A DNA stretch of 64,000 bases from an uncultured Chiayiivirga sp. Lineage in GTDB: Bacteria > Pseudomonadota > Gammaproteobacteria > Xanthomonadales > Xanthomonadaceae. Numbering within the stretch: position 1 is the first letter of the stretch; every line of letters starts with the position of its first letter. Below the pieces are notes generated by a model. The model was not told the origin of the DNA, searched no databases, and saw only the letters and a list, made by a program, of their open reading frames with translations. Shown piece by piece: positions 17,707 to 26,978 of this stretch. The stretch lies in assembly GCA_934525595.1 (NCBI GenBank), contig CAKSZJ010000008.1, forward strand, positions 1 through 64,000, read 5' to 3'. Both the position numbers and the translations under genes were made by a program.

Positions 17707-19245
17707 ATGAGCAGCGGAAGCGTGGAGCATCGTGCAGCGAAGGTCAGCCTGGTGACGGGGGGCTCCACGATCCTGTCCATCATCCTGCAGTTGGTTTCGG
17801 TACCGGTCTGCCTGCATTCCTGGGGTGCACAGCGCTATGGCGCCTGGCTTGCGATCTTCGCTGCCTCCACGTTGATGCGCACAGTGGATGGCGGGTACAT
17901 AACATACGCGGGTAATCGCCTGAACCTGCTGTACCACCAGGACCGACAAGCGTTGCGAGAGGTGTTGGCGGCAGGATGCCTCGGACTTGGGGTGCTCGGC
18001 TTGCTGCAATTGGTTTTGCTCTTCTTGGTCATGATGTTCGATGGCTTGGGCTGGCTGCTCGGCGACGCGACCTTGGCTGGCAGTTCCAATGCCCGAGCCG
18101 CGCTGGTCGTGCTGGTGGTGAGTTGGGTGCTGTCGGGTTCCTATCTGGGGTTGGTGCATCGCCTGATGGTGCCGGCAGGTTTGCTTTACGAGTCCGCATG
18201 GTGGTCGATGGCGTTCCAGGTACTGGTATTCGTCGCGATCATGTTCGCTGCGATTTTTCGCTTGGATCTACTCGGCACCAGCATGTTGGTGGCCGGCTTG
18301 CAGGCGGGTATTTACTTCGCATCGGCGCTATACGTGCGGTGGAAACTGCCAGAGTTCTTCCCTTGGTGGCGCGCCCCGAAATGGCGGCTGGCAGCAACCG
18401 ATCTCCGCGGTTCACTCGTCTTTACGTTCAGTGGCTTCATGCAGCAAGTCGCCTCAAATGGCATGGTGTTGCTGGTGTCTGCTGTGCTCGGTGCGGCCGT
18501 GGTGCCTGCGTTCACCACGGTCAGGACCATGGCCAATCTTTGGACCAACGTGACCACTACGTTGACCTCGCCCTTGTTGCCGGACATGGTCCGCTTGCAT
18601 GCCACCCACCAGGCCGGGAAGTTGATGATGCTTGCCAAGGCCCATATGTGGCTGATGGGAACACTCGTCAACCTTTGCATCTTGGTGAGCCTGCCGTTTC
18701 TTCCCTGGGTCTATGGCGTATGGACGCGTGGAGTGCTCGACCTGGATGCAAGGTTACTCATGGGATTGCTTGGAGGGATACTGCTGGCGAACGCAGGCTC
18801 ATTCATGTACACCTACCTCACCGGAATCAACCACGTGCGTTCGGTACTCGCGGTCGCCTTGCTCCGCGGACTTGTCAGTCTCATCGTGGCTTGGTTGCTG
18901 CTTCCCGGGATGGGCCTACCTGCCGCCGGCATTGGCATCATGGCGGCGGAGGCGATCTGTTTCATGGTCGTTGCGGGTTGCTACTTTCCGCAGGCTCTTA
19001 GGCGCACCGGCAACCTGGTTCGGTCCTTTTCCAGTATGGGTTGGCCGTTGGTGGGGCTAGTTGCCACGCTGGCATTACTCGGGGCGAGCATGGCGCTCGC
19101 CCACGTTCCGACGATTCCCCTGCTGTTGGCGATCGTGCTGGTGCTGCTCTCCTCTTGGCAGGGCTGGAAGTCCATCGATGAAATGGTGCGACAGCGCTTG
19201 CTTGGTCTAGGCATGCGGTTCGTGCCATTCGGAAGGGCGGGGTGA
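17707..19245 (+). CDS. wzx: Wzx-like flippase (MOP superfamily oligosaccharide translocase)
   Basis: 512 residues with about 12-14 hydrophobic segments spread evenly, the Wzx layout, beginning KVSLVTGGSTILSIILQL. It would move the undecaprenyl-linked repeat unit across the inner membrane. Sequence conservation in this family is low, so the call rests on size, topology and position between a glycosyltransferase and the polymerase-like gene, which it overlaps by 4 nt (GTGA, 19242-19245). Confidence 0.83.
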   Translation: MSSGSVEHRAAKVSLVTGGSTILSIILQLVSVPVCLHSWGAQRYGAWLAIFAASTLMRTVDGGYITYAGNRLNLLYHQDRQALREVLAAGCLGLGVLGLLQLVLLFLVMMFDGLGWLLGDATLAGSSNARAALVVLVVSWVLSGSYLGLVHRLMVPAGLLYESAWWSMAFQVLVFVAIMFAAIFRLDLLGTSMLVAGLQAGIYFASALYVRWKLPEFFPWWRAPKWRLAATDLRGSLVFTFSGFMQQVASNGMVLLVSAVLGAAVVPAFTTVRTMANLWTNVTTTLTSPLLPDMVRLHATHQAGKLMMLAKAHMWLMGTLVNLCILVSLPFLPWVYGVWTRGVLDLDARLLMGLLGGILLANAGSFMYTYLTGINHVRSVLAVALLRGLVSLIVAWLLLPGMGLPAAGIGIMAAEAICFMVVAGCYFPQALRRTGNLVRSFSSMGWPLVGLVATLALLGASMALAHVPTIPLLLAIVLVLLSSWQGWKSIDEMVRQRLLGLGMRFVPFGRAG

Positions 19246-20741
19246 GCGCCATGCGCATGACTGGCACGAGGAAAAATCTGCCGTTGCTGACGCCAGCCGT
19301 CGCTGCTGCCGTTGTCGGCAGCGTGTTGGCATTGCTGTCATCGATGGACCTGCTCAGCCAGCGCGGTCTGTTCACGGCCATGACCCTGTTGTTGCTCGCC
19401 TACTTGTGGACGGAGTTGAGCCGCTTGCGCCGGGTGCACCCGCAGCGATGGTTGATCAACCCGGTGGCGATGGCGTCATTCCTCACGTTCGGCCTGAGCA
19501 CGGGCTTGGGCAATGTGCTGTTCTTCCTTCCGCCGGAGACCATCGGTGCAGTAGGCTTGGTGCCGGATGTAACGCCGGCCATGGTCAAGCTCATGTGGCT
19601 TGTCCTCTTGGGAGCCATCGCCATGTGGCTGGGTTACTGGTCGCCACTGGCAGCAAGATTCAGCGGCCCAGTCATGCAGCGCAGGGCATCACGGTGGATT
19701 CGGAAGTCGCCAAAACCGCGCATGCTGGCGATACCACTGCTCTCGTTTGTTGCATTGGCGGCGCGTTTGCTGCAGGTGAAGCTTGGGGTATTCGGCTATA
19801 GCAGCGACCATGAGCAACTCAGTGCTTTGGGGGGGGTTACTCAATACCTCGGTATGTTGGCCTCCCTTGGCCTGCTTGCATTGGTATTGGCAGCGCTGAC
19901 GTATTTCTGGGAACCGAACAGTGCGCGAAACAAGGCATGGCTGATCGCGGTATTGGTGGTTGAGGTGGCGTTCGGCCTGCTTTCGGGGTTCAAGAGCCAA
20001 GTGGCGATGCCGCTCGCAATCGTGGGAGTCTGCCAATACGTTCGCAATGGACGGCTACCAGTCACCTGGATCGCGGGATTCGTAGTGGCCTTGGTCTTTG
20101 CATACGCAGTGATCGAGCCATTTCGGCATGCGGTTCGCACGGACGGGGGGGGGCAGAGATCATTTGCAGGCATTGCAGAAACGATGACCGAAGCCCAACA
20201 CGAATCTGACATGTATCGGGAGGGGGGCGCTCCTACTTGGGTGAAGATTTTGGCGCGTTCGTCACTAACGGCCGTTGGTTCTGTCGGCATTGAGTACAAG
20301 GATTCCCGGGAAACCTTGCCGGAAGGGTCTCCCAAGTTCTTGACGAACATGCTGCTTGCGCCGGCATACGCCTGGATACCGCGTCTTGTCTGGACCGAAA
20401 AGCCCCTCGGTAACCTCGGGCTCTGGTACACCAGGGTGGTGATGAATCGGAGCATAATGTCGGCGACTGCGTCCGGACCGATCACCTATCTCTATTTCGC
20501 AGGCGGGACTCTCGCTATCGCGGTGTTTTTCGGGCTGCTGGGTGTGGTGCAGCGCGCTTGCTTCTTCCTGCTCACTCCAACCGAAAAGCCAGCGGGGGCG
20601 CTCATCCTGTTCGCCATGCTGCAAACCCTGAGCAACGTGCCGTCGGCGGTGGACGGGATGCTCGTCGATATCTTCAGGACGCTTCCTCTGCTCGTGTTGT
20701 TGCAGTTCGCGCTGTTCCGCCGTTCAGGACAGGCACGATGA
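19242..20741 (+). CDS. wzy: Wzy-like polysaccharide polymerase
   Basis: 499 residues, about 10-12 TM segments with a large loop (about 300-390: FRHAVRTDGGGQRSF ... SPKFLTNMLLAPAYAWIPRLVW), as in Wzy/O-antigen polymerases. It would join repeat units in the periplasm. Three G tracts lie in the coding sequence: G8 (19829-19836), G9 (20145-20153) and G6 (20222-20227). All keep the frame here, but length change by slippage would truncate the protein. GTG start overlaps wzx. An IS30-type element begins 6 bp after the stop. Confidence 0.8.
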   Translation: MSAMRMTGTRKNLPLLTPAVAAAVVGSVLALLSSMDLLSQRGLFTAMTLLLLAYLWTELSRLRRVHPQRWLINPVAMASFLTFGLSTGLGNVLFFLPPETIGAVGLVPDVTPAMVKLMWLVLLGAIAMWLGYWSPLAARFSGPVMQRRASRWIRKSPKPRMLAIPLLSFVALAARLLQVKLGVFGYSSDHEQLSALGGVTQYLGMLASLGLLALVLAALTYFWEPNSARNKAWLIAVLVVEVAFGLLSGFKSQVAMPLAIVGVCQYVRNGRLPVTWIAGFVVALVFAYAVIEPFRHAVRTDGGGQRSFAGIAETMTEAQHESDMYREGGAPTWVKILARSSLTAVGSVGIEYKDSRETLPEGSPKFLTNMLLAPAYAWIPRLVWTEKPLGNLGLWYTRVVMNRSIMSATASGPITYLYFAGGTLAIAVFFGLLGVVQRACFFLLTPTEKPAGALILFAMLQTLSNVPSAVDGMLVDIFRTLPLLVLLQFALFRRSGQAR

Positions 20742-20747
20742 TGCAGG

Positions 20748-21789
20748 GGCGGATTCAACCGCGAAGTGCAACGCGTGAGTGGTGAAAGAATACCTCGAAA
20801 GGGGTGAGGAAACGGTGGCGTTTCCGGGGTCGGTTGTTGAGCGCGTCCTGAGCGTTGCGTACCTCCTCCGGCAGGATGGTCGAGAAGTCGCGCTGGCGCG
20901 GGAAGTACTCGCGCACCAGGCCGTTGAGGTGCTCGTTGCGTGCCCGCTGCCAGGGGGCGTGTGGGTCGGCCATGTACATCGTGGTCTCCAAGGCCAGTTC
21001 GATGAAGTCGCCCTCGGCGAACTCGCTGCCCCGGTCGCTGGTAAGCGTGTGGACGTGGGTGCGCCAGGGCATCAGACATGCCACCACCGTGTCGGCCACA
21101 TCTTCGGCCTTGCCGGTGGGGCTCCACCCCAGGCATAGCAGGCCGCTGAGGCGCTCATTCAGGGTCACCAGTACGCCGCCTCCCTTGCTGGGGCGCACCG
21201 TATCCACTTCCCAATGCCCGAACTGGGTCATGTCCTGGGCGGCTTGGGGGCGCTCGCTGATCGGGGTGCGGTCGGCGAAGCGTTGAGTCCGGCGGCGGCC
21301 ATAGCCGCGCCGCCGTTTGGGCAGGCGCAGGCGATGTCGCAGACCGTGGCGGTGGACGTAGCGGTAGATGGTGGTGTGGCTGGGCACGGCGATCTCCAGC
21401 AGCTGACACCGGCCACGGATTTGCACCGGGCTCCACTGCTGGCGCACGCCGTGCTCGATCTGGGCGAACGCCTCCGCCGGCAGCTGCGGTCGTGAGCTGG
21501 CCTGATGCCGACGCGCCTGGGCCGCCTTGTGCGCGGGCGAGGCGCGATAGCCGCGCTCGCCCGCGTTGCGTCGTCGCTCCCTGCCGATGGTGCTGGGGTG
21601 ACGGCCGAGCTGTCGGGCGATGGCGACATTGGAAAATCCCACACTCAGCAAGGCGGCGATCTGGTAGCGTTCTTCTTGGGTCAGGTGTCGATAGGACATG
21701 GGCAACTTCGCTTGGTCGTGGAGCGGCCCAGCCTACGGCACCTGGCCCGCTTCGGTTCAAGGAAATTGCACTTCAGGGTTGAATCCGCC
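20748..21789 (-). mobile_element. Complete IS30-family insertion sequence
   Basis: 1042 bp with imperfect 24-bp terminal inverted repeats (20748-20771 and 21766-21789) that share GGCGGATTCAACC...GAAGTGCAA and differ at two positions. It is flanked by the direct repeat AGG (20745-20747 and 21790-21792), the 3-bp target duplication expected of this family. One intact transposase fills it on the minus strand, opposed to the EPS genes. It lies cleanly between wzy and the acyltransferase gene and breaks neither. Confidence 0.92.
20755..21699 (-). CDS. IS30-family transposase
   Basis: 314 residues from ATG 21699 (MSYRHLTQEERYQIAALL). N-terminal HTH (VGFSNVAIARQLGRHPSTIGRERRRN), a second helical region (SPVQIRGRCQLLEIAVPSHTTIYRYV), and the DDE catalytic domain: WEVDTV (D), TSDRGSEFA (D) and RARNEHLNGLVREYFP (E). 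The frame is intact with no missing residue, so the element may be active. TTG 21705 is a possible alternative start. Confidence 0.95.
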   Translation of the reverse strand: MSYRHLTQEERYQIAALLSVGFSNVAIARQLGRHPSTIGRERRRNAGERGYRASPAHKAAQARRHQASSRPQLPAEAFAQIEHGVRQQWSPVQIRGRCQLLEIAVPSHTTIYRYVHRHGLRHRLRLPKRRRGYGRRRTQRFADRTPISERPQAAQDMTQFGHWEVDTVRPSKGGGVLVTLNERLSGLLCLGWSPTGKAEDVADTVVACLMPWRTHVHTLTSDRGSEFAEGDFIELALETTMYMADPHAPWQRARNEHLNGLVREYFPRQRDFSTILPEEVRNAQDALNNRPRKRHRFLTPFEVFFHHSRVALRG

Positions 21790-21829
21790 AGGCAAGGTCG
21801 CGATCGATGGGAACTGCAAGGACGCAAGA

Positions 21830-23881
21830 ATGACGTTGAAGTATCGCCCTGATATAGATGGCTTACGCGCGCTGGCTGTATCCGCCGTTGTTGCCTACCA
21901 CGCCGGCGTCCCTTGGCTGAAAGGCGGGTTCACAGGAGTTGATAGCTTCTTCGTGATCTCGGGTTTTTTGATCACCGGCCTTCTCATCTCGGAACATGCG
22001 GAGACTGGAAGGATCAACCTGCCTGCATTCTGGGCAAGGCGCGCACGCCGGCTGGCGCCGGCTTTCCTGTGCGTGGTCGCGGCAATCTTGATCGCAGCAC
22101 CTTTCATGCTGCAGAGGATCAGCGGAGAGACGGGGGCATTGGCGAAGGCCGCCATTGCGTCGATCCTCATCAATGCCAACCACTACTTCCTGTCTTTGGA
22201 AGGGGACTACTTCGGTGCCGCAGCCGAAACCAATCCGCTCTTGCACATGTGGTCTCTCTCGGTGGAGGAGCAATTCTACTTGGCATGGCCCCTGATGCTG
22301 GCCTTGTTATGGCGGTCGCGATCTCCGACGTCGGAATGCACACAAAAGCTATTTGCCGTCATCACTCTCGCATCTTTCCTCGCCGCCTGCTGGTTGACTA
22401 AGGCAGACGCCAAGCTAGCGTTCTATCTCACCCCAGCACGTGCATGGGAACTCGTTGCTGGTGGTCTCTTGGCGTTGTTTTTGCACAATCGTGGTGTTCG
22501 CGAGTTGGGGAGGCATGGCACTGGCTTGGGCCTCGCGGGTGGGGTGCTTCTCGTCTTGTCATTCGTATGCCTGGATAGTGCGAACGGCTTCCCGGGGCCG
22601 ATGGCGCTGTTCCCGGTGGCGGGCACGCTCATGCTCCTGCTTGCTGGCGCCCTCGCCCCAAATTCTTGGGTGAGCCGAGGCCTCCGCGTACCTTGGGTCG
22701 TCTACTTGGGCAAGATCTCCTACCCGCTTTATCTCTGGCATTGGCCCGTGCTGGTTTTGTTCCGTAGCAACCGCTTGTACGAGCCGTCGCTTGCCCATGA
22801 CCTGTTCGCAGTGCTCATCTCGCTCTTGCTTGCGGTCGTAACGTATGAGGTCGTTGAGAAGGGGCTGTGGAGGCGGTTCACGCATAAGCCCCGTACCCTG
22901 CGCGTCGCATCGCCAGTTTATTTCGCGCTGACTGGAGCATCCCTATGCTTGATGCTTGCTGTGGCACTCGGCGCATGGGCGAGATTCGGTTGGGCGTACA
23001 GCGCAGAAGAGGGTAGGCTGAATGCAGCGCGCCACGACATGCCGCCGCTGGAGTGCATGTTTCAAGCCCCGCCCGGAGAGGCCGCAGTCGAGGCCTGCCT
23101 CGGTGATACGCGCAAGCCTACCGTCCTGCTGTGGGGGGATTCCCACGCCAATCACTGGCGTCCTGCGCTGACCCGTGCGGTCGAGGCGAAGGGAATCAAT
23201 CTCGCCACTCTTACCATGAACGCTTGCCGACCACTGCCAGGCCCTGTTGGCACTCCCGACTGTGTCACCTTCAACTCCCAAATGATGCAACGCATCCGCA
23301 ATTGGAAAGGCAAGGGCGGGTTGGTGGGGGTCATCGTCTCCGCGCGCTGGCCGGAAGGGGCGGGCATCCCTGCGCCCTCGATCGTCGATGCGGCCGCGTG
23401 GAAGCCTGGCGAGTACTTCGATGCCCGAGCCCATTCCACAGAGGATGCACTCCGATTCCTAGATGCGGGGATGAATGGTTTGGCTCACGAGTTGTCCGTT
23501 GCGGGCATTCGTCTCTTGATCGTCGGGCCGAGCCCGGTGCAGCGTTTTGCGGCCGTGCATTGCTTGGCTCTGCGCGCGGCGGGAGATTGTGGGGTGCAGT
23601 CCAGCGTACTGGGTCCCTATGTATCGCCGGCTGTAGCCGTCATTCGAGACGTGGCGAAACGAAACCGGAATGTGCGCGAGCTCGATCCGCTGGCGTTCAT
23701 GTGCAACGCGGTCAATTGCCCGGTTGTCTCCGACGGCGTCATCATTTACTCGGATGACGATCACATCACCCAGACCTATTCGATTGCTCAGGCATCGAGG
23801 TTCTCCGATGCAATGGGGTGGATGGCATCTATTCACGTACCACCCGCAGGACTCAAAAGCCAGGGAGCGCCAGTCCCATGA
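21830..23881 (+). CDS. OafA/YrhL-type O-acyltransferase with SGNH domain
   Basis: 683 residues. Residues 1-380 form the acyltransferase-3 membrane domain (YRPDIDGLRALAVSAVVAYHAG, GVDSFFVISGFLIT, MWSLSVEEQFYLAWP, with H and R of the family motif in place). Residues 420-675 form a periplasmic SGNH domain (LLWGDSHANHW with S438; DDDHIT near the C-terminus). Such two-domain proteins move acetyl or other acyl groups from the cytoplasm onto glycans. ATG 21830 has AAGGACG upstream. The IS30 element ends 40 bp before it. It overlaps the next gene (ATGA). Confidence 0.92.
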   Translation: MTLKYRPDIDGLRALAVSAVVAYHAGVPWLKGGFTGVDSFFVISGFLITGLLISEHAETGRINLPAFWARRARRLAPAFLCVVAAILIAAPFMLQRISGETGALAKAAIASILINANHYFLSLEGDYFGAAAETNPLLHMWSLSVEEQFYLAWPLMLALLWRSRSPTSECTQKLFAVITLASFLAACWLTKADAKLAFYLTPARAWELVAGGLLALFLHNRGVRELGRHGTGLGLAGGVLLVLSFVCLDSANGFPGPMALFPVAGTLMLLLAGALAPNSWVSRGLRVPWVVYLGKISYPLYLWHWPVLVLFRSNRLYEPSLAHDLFAVLISLLLAVVTYEVVEKGLWRRFTHKPRTLRVASPVYFALTGASLCLMLAVALGAWARFGWAYSAEEGRLNAARHDMPPLECMFQAPPGEAAVEACLGDTRKPTVLLWGDSHANHWRPALTRAVEAKGINLATLTMNACRPLPGPVGTPDCVTFNSQMMQRIRNWKGKGGLVGVIVSARWPEGAGIPAPSIVDAAAWKPGEYFDARAHSTEDALRFLDAGMNGLAHELSVAGIRLLIVGPSPVQRFAAVHCLALRAAGDCGVQSSVLGPYVSPAVAVIRDVAKRNRNVRELDPLAFMCNAVNCPVVSDGVIIYSDDDHITQTYSIAQASRFSDAMGWMASIHVPPAGLKSQGAPVP

Positions 23882-24939
23882 ACATCTTGTTCGTTGGCGA
23901 ATCCTGGCTCGGATCCTGCGCAAGAAGCCTCAAGGAAGCGCTGGCGCGCAATCCGGAAGTTTTATTGGACGAGATCAACGAGGAGGCCTTTCTCCCGAAG
24001 CACAGGACAAAATGGTTGCGCGGCGTGCATCGCCTGCTCGATCCCCAGTATCGGCGTGAGCTGGGTGAAGCAGTCGTTGTTCGCGTTCGGAATCTGCGGC
24101 CCGATGTGGTGATGGCCTACAAAGGGAACCCGATTGATGTCGCACTCCTGCAACGAATCAAGCTGGCACTTCCCGGCGTTTTAACGGTCAACGTCTACCC
24201 GGACTGTTCGCCGCATGCACACGGTGCATCACATCGGGAGGCAGTAGGGAAATATGATCTCGTCATCTCGACAAAGCCCTACCATCGCGATATCTGGACC
24301 ACGACTTATGGTTACCGCAACGCCTGTCGGTTCGTTCCGCAGGGATATGACCCGGCCCTGCATCTGGTCGATGAGCCAACTGCAGCGGCGGAGCTTGATA
24401 TCGCAATGGTCGCGACCTGGCGGCCCGAGTATCACCGCTTGATGCTGGGATTCGCACGGGAGCTCCAGGGCTCCGCTATCACCGTTGGCATTGGCGGCAA
24501 CGGGTGGGCTGCGCATGCCAGTGACTTTCCTGCGGGCTGGTGTTTTCCCGGCGAGTTAACCGGGCGTTCGTACATCCGGTTCCTGCGATCCGGTCGGATC
24601 TGCATCGCGCCGTTGAATCGTGAAGTGAACATCAACGGTCAAGCCCAGCCGGGTGATGTGGACACCACCCGTTCCTATGAGCTGGCAGCCGCGCATTGCT
24701 TCTTCCTGCATCAACGGACGCCCTACATCCAGATGATTTACGACGAGGCCAGCGAAGTGCCCATGTTCGAAAATGCTGCCGAACTTGCCGCGCACGTGCG
24801 TGATTTTTTGCAGCGAGCCGATGATCGCGCCGCGTTTGCAATACGAGCCCACCGACGTGCGGTTCCGCATTACTCGATGGACGCGAGGGCTGCTGCCGTC
24901 GTCAGGACGATACAAGAGGTGATGGAGTGCAGCCAGTGA
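23878..24939 (+). CDS. CgeB-like glycosyltransferase
   Basis: 353 residues. N-terminal GT-B half MNILFVGESWLGSCARSLKEAL and DVVMAYKGNPIDV; C-terminal half YDPALH, DIAMVATWRPEYHR, AAAHCFFLHQRTPYIQMIYDE, the conserved end seen in CgeB-type spore/surface glycosyltransferases. Cytoplasmic, donor unknown. It overlaps the acyltransferase stop and is overlapped by the next glycosyltransferase by 13 nt. Confidence 0.78.
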   Translation: MNILFVGESWLGSCARSLKEALARNPEVLLDEINEEAFLPKHRTKWLRGVHRLLDPQYRRELGEAVVVRVRNLRPDVVMAYKGNPIDVALLQRIKLALPGVLTVNVYPDCSPHAHGASHREAVGKYDLVISTKPYHRDIWTTTYGYRNACRFVPQGYDPALHLVDEPTAAAELDIAMVATWRPEYHRLMLGFARELQGSAITVGIGGNGWAAHASDFPAGWCFPGELTGRSYIRFLRSGRICIAPLNREVNINGQAQPGDVDTTRSYELAAAHCFFLHQRTPYIQMIYDEASEVPMFENAAELAAHVRDFLQRADDRAAFAIRAHRRAVPHYSMDARAAAVVRTIQEVMECSQ

Positions 24940-26120
24940 CGAGGCGGATTGCGGTTGTTGTTTCGCACCCCATCCAGCATTTCTGCCCGCAGTACAGCAG
25001 CTGGGCGAGATTGCCAGGGATTGATTTGAAGGTGTTTTTTGCATCGCGTCATGGCTTGGACCCCTACGTCGACAAGAACTTCGGGGTAACCGTGCAGTGG
25101 AAGGGGATCGCTTTGGATTTTCCACACGATTTCCTGGTCGGTGCATCCGAACGAACGCCGGATTCAGGCATGGATTGCGACGAACTGGATGCGTCCTTGG
25201 AGGCGTTTTCATCCGATGTGGTGGTGGTTTACGGATACATCCAGCCCCTGCAAAGGCGGGCCATGCGATGGGCCAAGCGTCGTAAGCGGCGCTTGTTGAT
25301 GATCGCGGATTCAGAACTCCGCGGCAGGCGCAGTCTCATCAGGTCGCTCGCGAAGAGAATCGTACTTCCGCGGATTTTCGACCAGGTCGATGCCTTCTTG
25401 ACTGTAGGTGATGCGAATGAGCAGTACTACCGTCACTACGGCGTGGACGATCGCAGGTTGGTGCGCTGCTCCTTCCCTATTGATGTAGCTGCGTTCGATG
25501 GCGCACTGAAAAGTCGAGATTCGATTCGGGTGAACTTGCGGTCTTCTCTCGGAATTGCTCAGGACGAACTCGTGATTCTTTGTGCAGGGAAGCTTGTCAG
25601 CTGGAAGCGCCAAATGGATCTTGTCCATTTGTCCAACCTGTTTCGAGGTCTAGGTCGTAATGCCACTGTGATCCTTGCTGGCACTGGTCCGGATGAGGCT
25701 GTGCTGCGCTCATCCGCAGATCATGTTGGGGTTGGCGGTGTGCTGTTCGCGGGATTCGTGTCACCAGAGATCTTGATCAACTATTACATTGCATCAGATA
25801 TATATGTGCATTGTTCCGAAATAGAGCCGCACTCTCTGGCCATCAGTGAGGCGATTTATTCTTCGATGCCCGTCGTTCTGTCCGACCGATGCGGAAGTTA
25901 TGGTCCCTCGGACGATGTTCGGCCCGGGTTGAACGGCTTTTTTTACCGCTGTGGAGACGTTGCAGCGCTTGCTGGCGCAGTAGATGCCGTTGTTGCTCAA
26001 GACGCAACAAGGCAGGGCATGTCGAACAACTCCCGTGAAATTGCAATTGCCAATCAGTCGCTGGCTCATGGAAAAGCCTTGGTGCAAGCCCTCAGATTGA
26101 TTGATGTGGAGACTAGATGA
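24927..26120 (+). CDS. Glycosyltransferase family 4
   Basis: 397 residues, GT-B fold. Seen: RRIAVVVSHPIQHFCPQYSSWA at the N-terminus; ILCAGKLVSWKRQMDLVHL, VILAGTGPDEAVLRS and HCSEIEPHSLAISEAIYSSMPVVLSD (E-x7-E retaining-enzyme motif) in the C-terminal half. GTG 24927 or GTG 24936 are both possible starts; no clear ribosome site separates them. Part of the run of overlapping transferases. Sugar unknown. Confidence 0.87.
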   Translation: MQPVTRRIAVVVSHPIQHFCPQYSSWARLPGIDLKVFFASRHGLDPYVDKNFGVTVQWKGIALDFPHDFLVGASERTPDSGMDCDELDASLEAFSSDVVVVYGYIQPLQRRAMRWAKRRKRRLLMIADSELRGRRSLIRSLAKRIVLPRIFDQVDAFLTVGDANEQYYRHYGVDDRRLVRCSFPIDVAAFDGALKSRDSIRVNLRSSLGIAQDELVILCAGKLVSWKRQMDLVHLSNLFRGLGRNATVILAGTGPDEAVLRSSADHVGVGGVLFAGFVSPEILINYYIASDIYVHCSEIEPHSLAISEAIYSSMPVVLSDRCGSYGPSDDVRPGLNGFFYRCGDVAALAGAVDAVVAQDATRQGMSNNSREIAIANQSLAHGKALVQALRLIDVETR

Positions 26121-26926
26121 TGGAGGGTTTTCGACAGTGGTTCAGGGGTTTGGTCGGGTTCCGATCCCCCATATATGCGGGGATTGCAAATCTTGTTTTC
26201 TTTTTGTGTTGCATGGTCAACGGCCGATCCGGATTGCAATTGATATTGATGCGCCGAGGCGAAGGACGAGGTCGGTGGCTAAGATTCCGTAATCTGTTGC
26301 ACCCAATCAGCGTCCGTCCTGGAACCGACGATGTCGTATCTATAGTCAATAATATCCTCAGGGAAGAGTACGGACGCTTCACTCGAGAGTTTGCCCCATC
26401 TACTATCGTTGATGTCGGTGCATATATAGGAGATACAACGGCCTATTTTGCAACTAGGTTCGGTGAATCTCGTTGTATTGCGCTAGAGCCGAATCCGGAG
26501 AGTATGGAATTGGCTAAGCAGAATCTTGCTCCCTATGGCGGTCGTGTCGAACTGATGACTGAAGCGCTTTGGGTGCGCGAAGGGTCGGTGAATATGGGGG
26601 GAGGCCAGACAGGTTCGGCTTTGTCAGATGGCGGTTTCGCTGTCAAGACGACAACTTTGCAAAAGATAATGGAGCATCTTGGTGTTGCGCGTTTGGGGCT
26701 GGTGAAAATGGATATTGAAGGCGCGGAACTCGACGTTCTCAAATCAGGCGTTGGCAGTTGGCTGGGTTTGATTGATGTCTTGCTGTTGGAGACGCACGGT
26801 GTGGAAATCGAGGTTCAGGTGATTCCATTGCTTGAAGGTGAAGGGTTCAAGGTTCGCAGATACCGGAATGTCTGGTATTGCCACCATAAGATCAGCTTCA
26901 CGTCTTACGATCCGATCAGGTTGTGA
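26117..26926 (+). CDS. FkbM-family methyltransferase
   Basis: 269 residues. TIVDVGAYIGDTTAYFATRFG (SAM-binding motif I), CIALEPNPESMELAKQNL, then VKMDIEGAELDVL, the signature of FkbM methyltransferases that methylate sugar hydroxyls. An N-terminal hydrophobic stretch (YAGIANLVFFLCCMV) could touch the membrane. It is among the most AT-rich genes in the window, with rare-looking codons (ATA, AGA), pointing to recent transfer. ATGATG at 26117 gives two possible starts. Confidence 0.88.
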   Translation: MMEGFRQWFRGLVGFRSPIYAGIANLVFFLCCMVNGRSGLQLILMRRGEGRGRWLRFRNLLHPISVRPGTDDVVSIVNNILREEYGRFTREFAPSTIVDVGAYIGDTTAYFATRFGESRCIALEPNPESMELAKQNLAPYGGRVELMTEALWVREGSVNMGGGQTGSALSDGGFAVKTTTLQKIMEHLGVARLGLVKMDIEGAELDVLKSGVGSWLGLIDVLLLETHGVEIEVQVIPLLEGEGFKVRRYRNVWYCHHKISFTSYDPIRL

Positions 26927-26978
26927 GAACCTGGATGTTCGAACGTAGTTCATTCCCTCAGTTCGTCACTTGCGGCCG

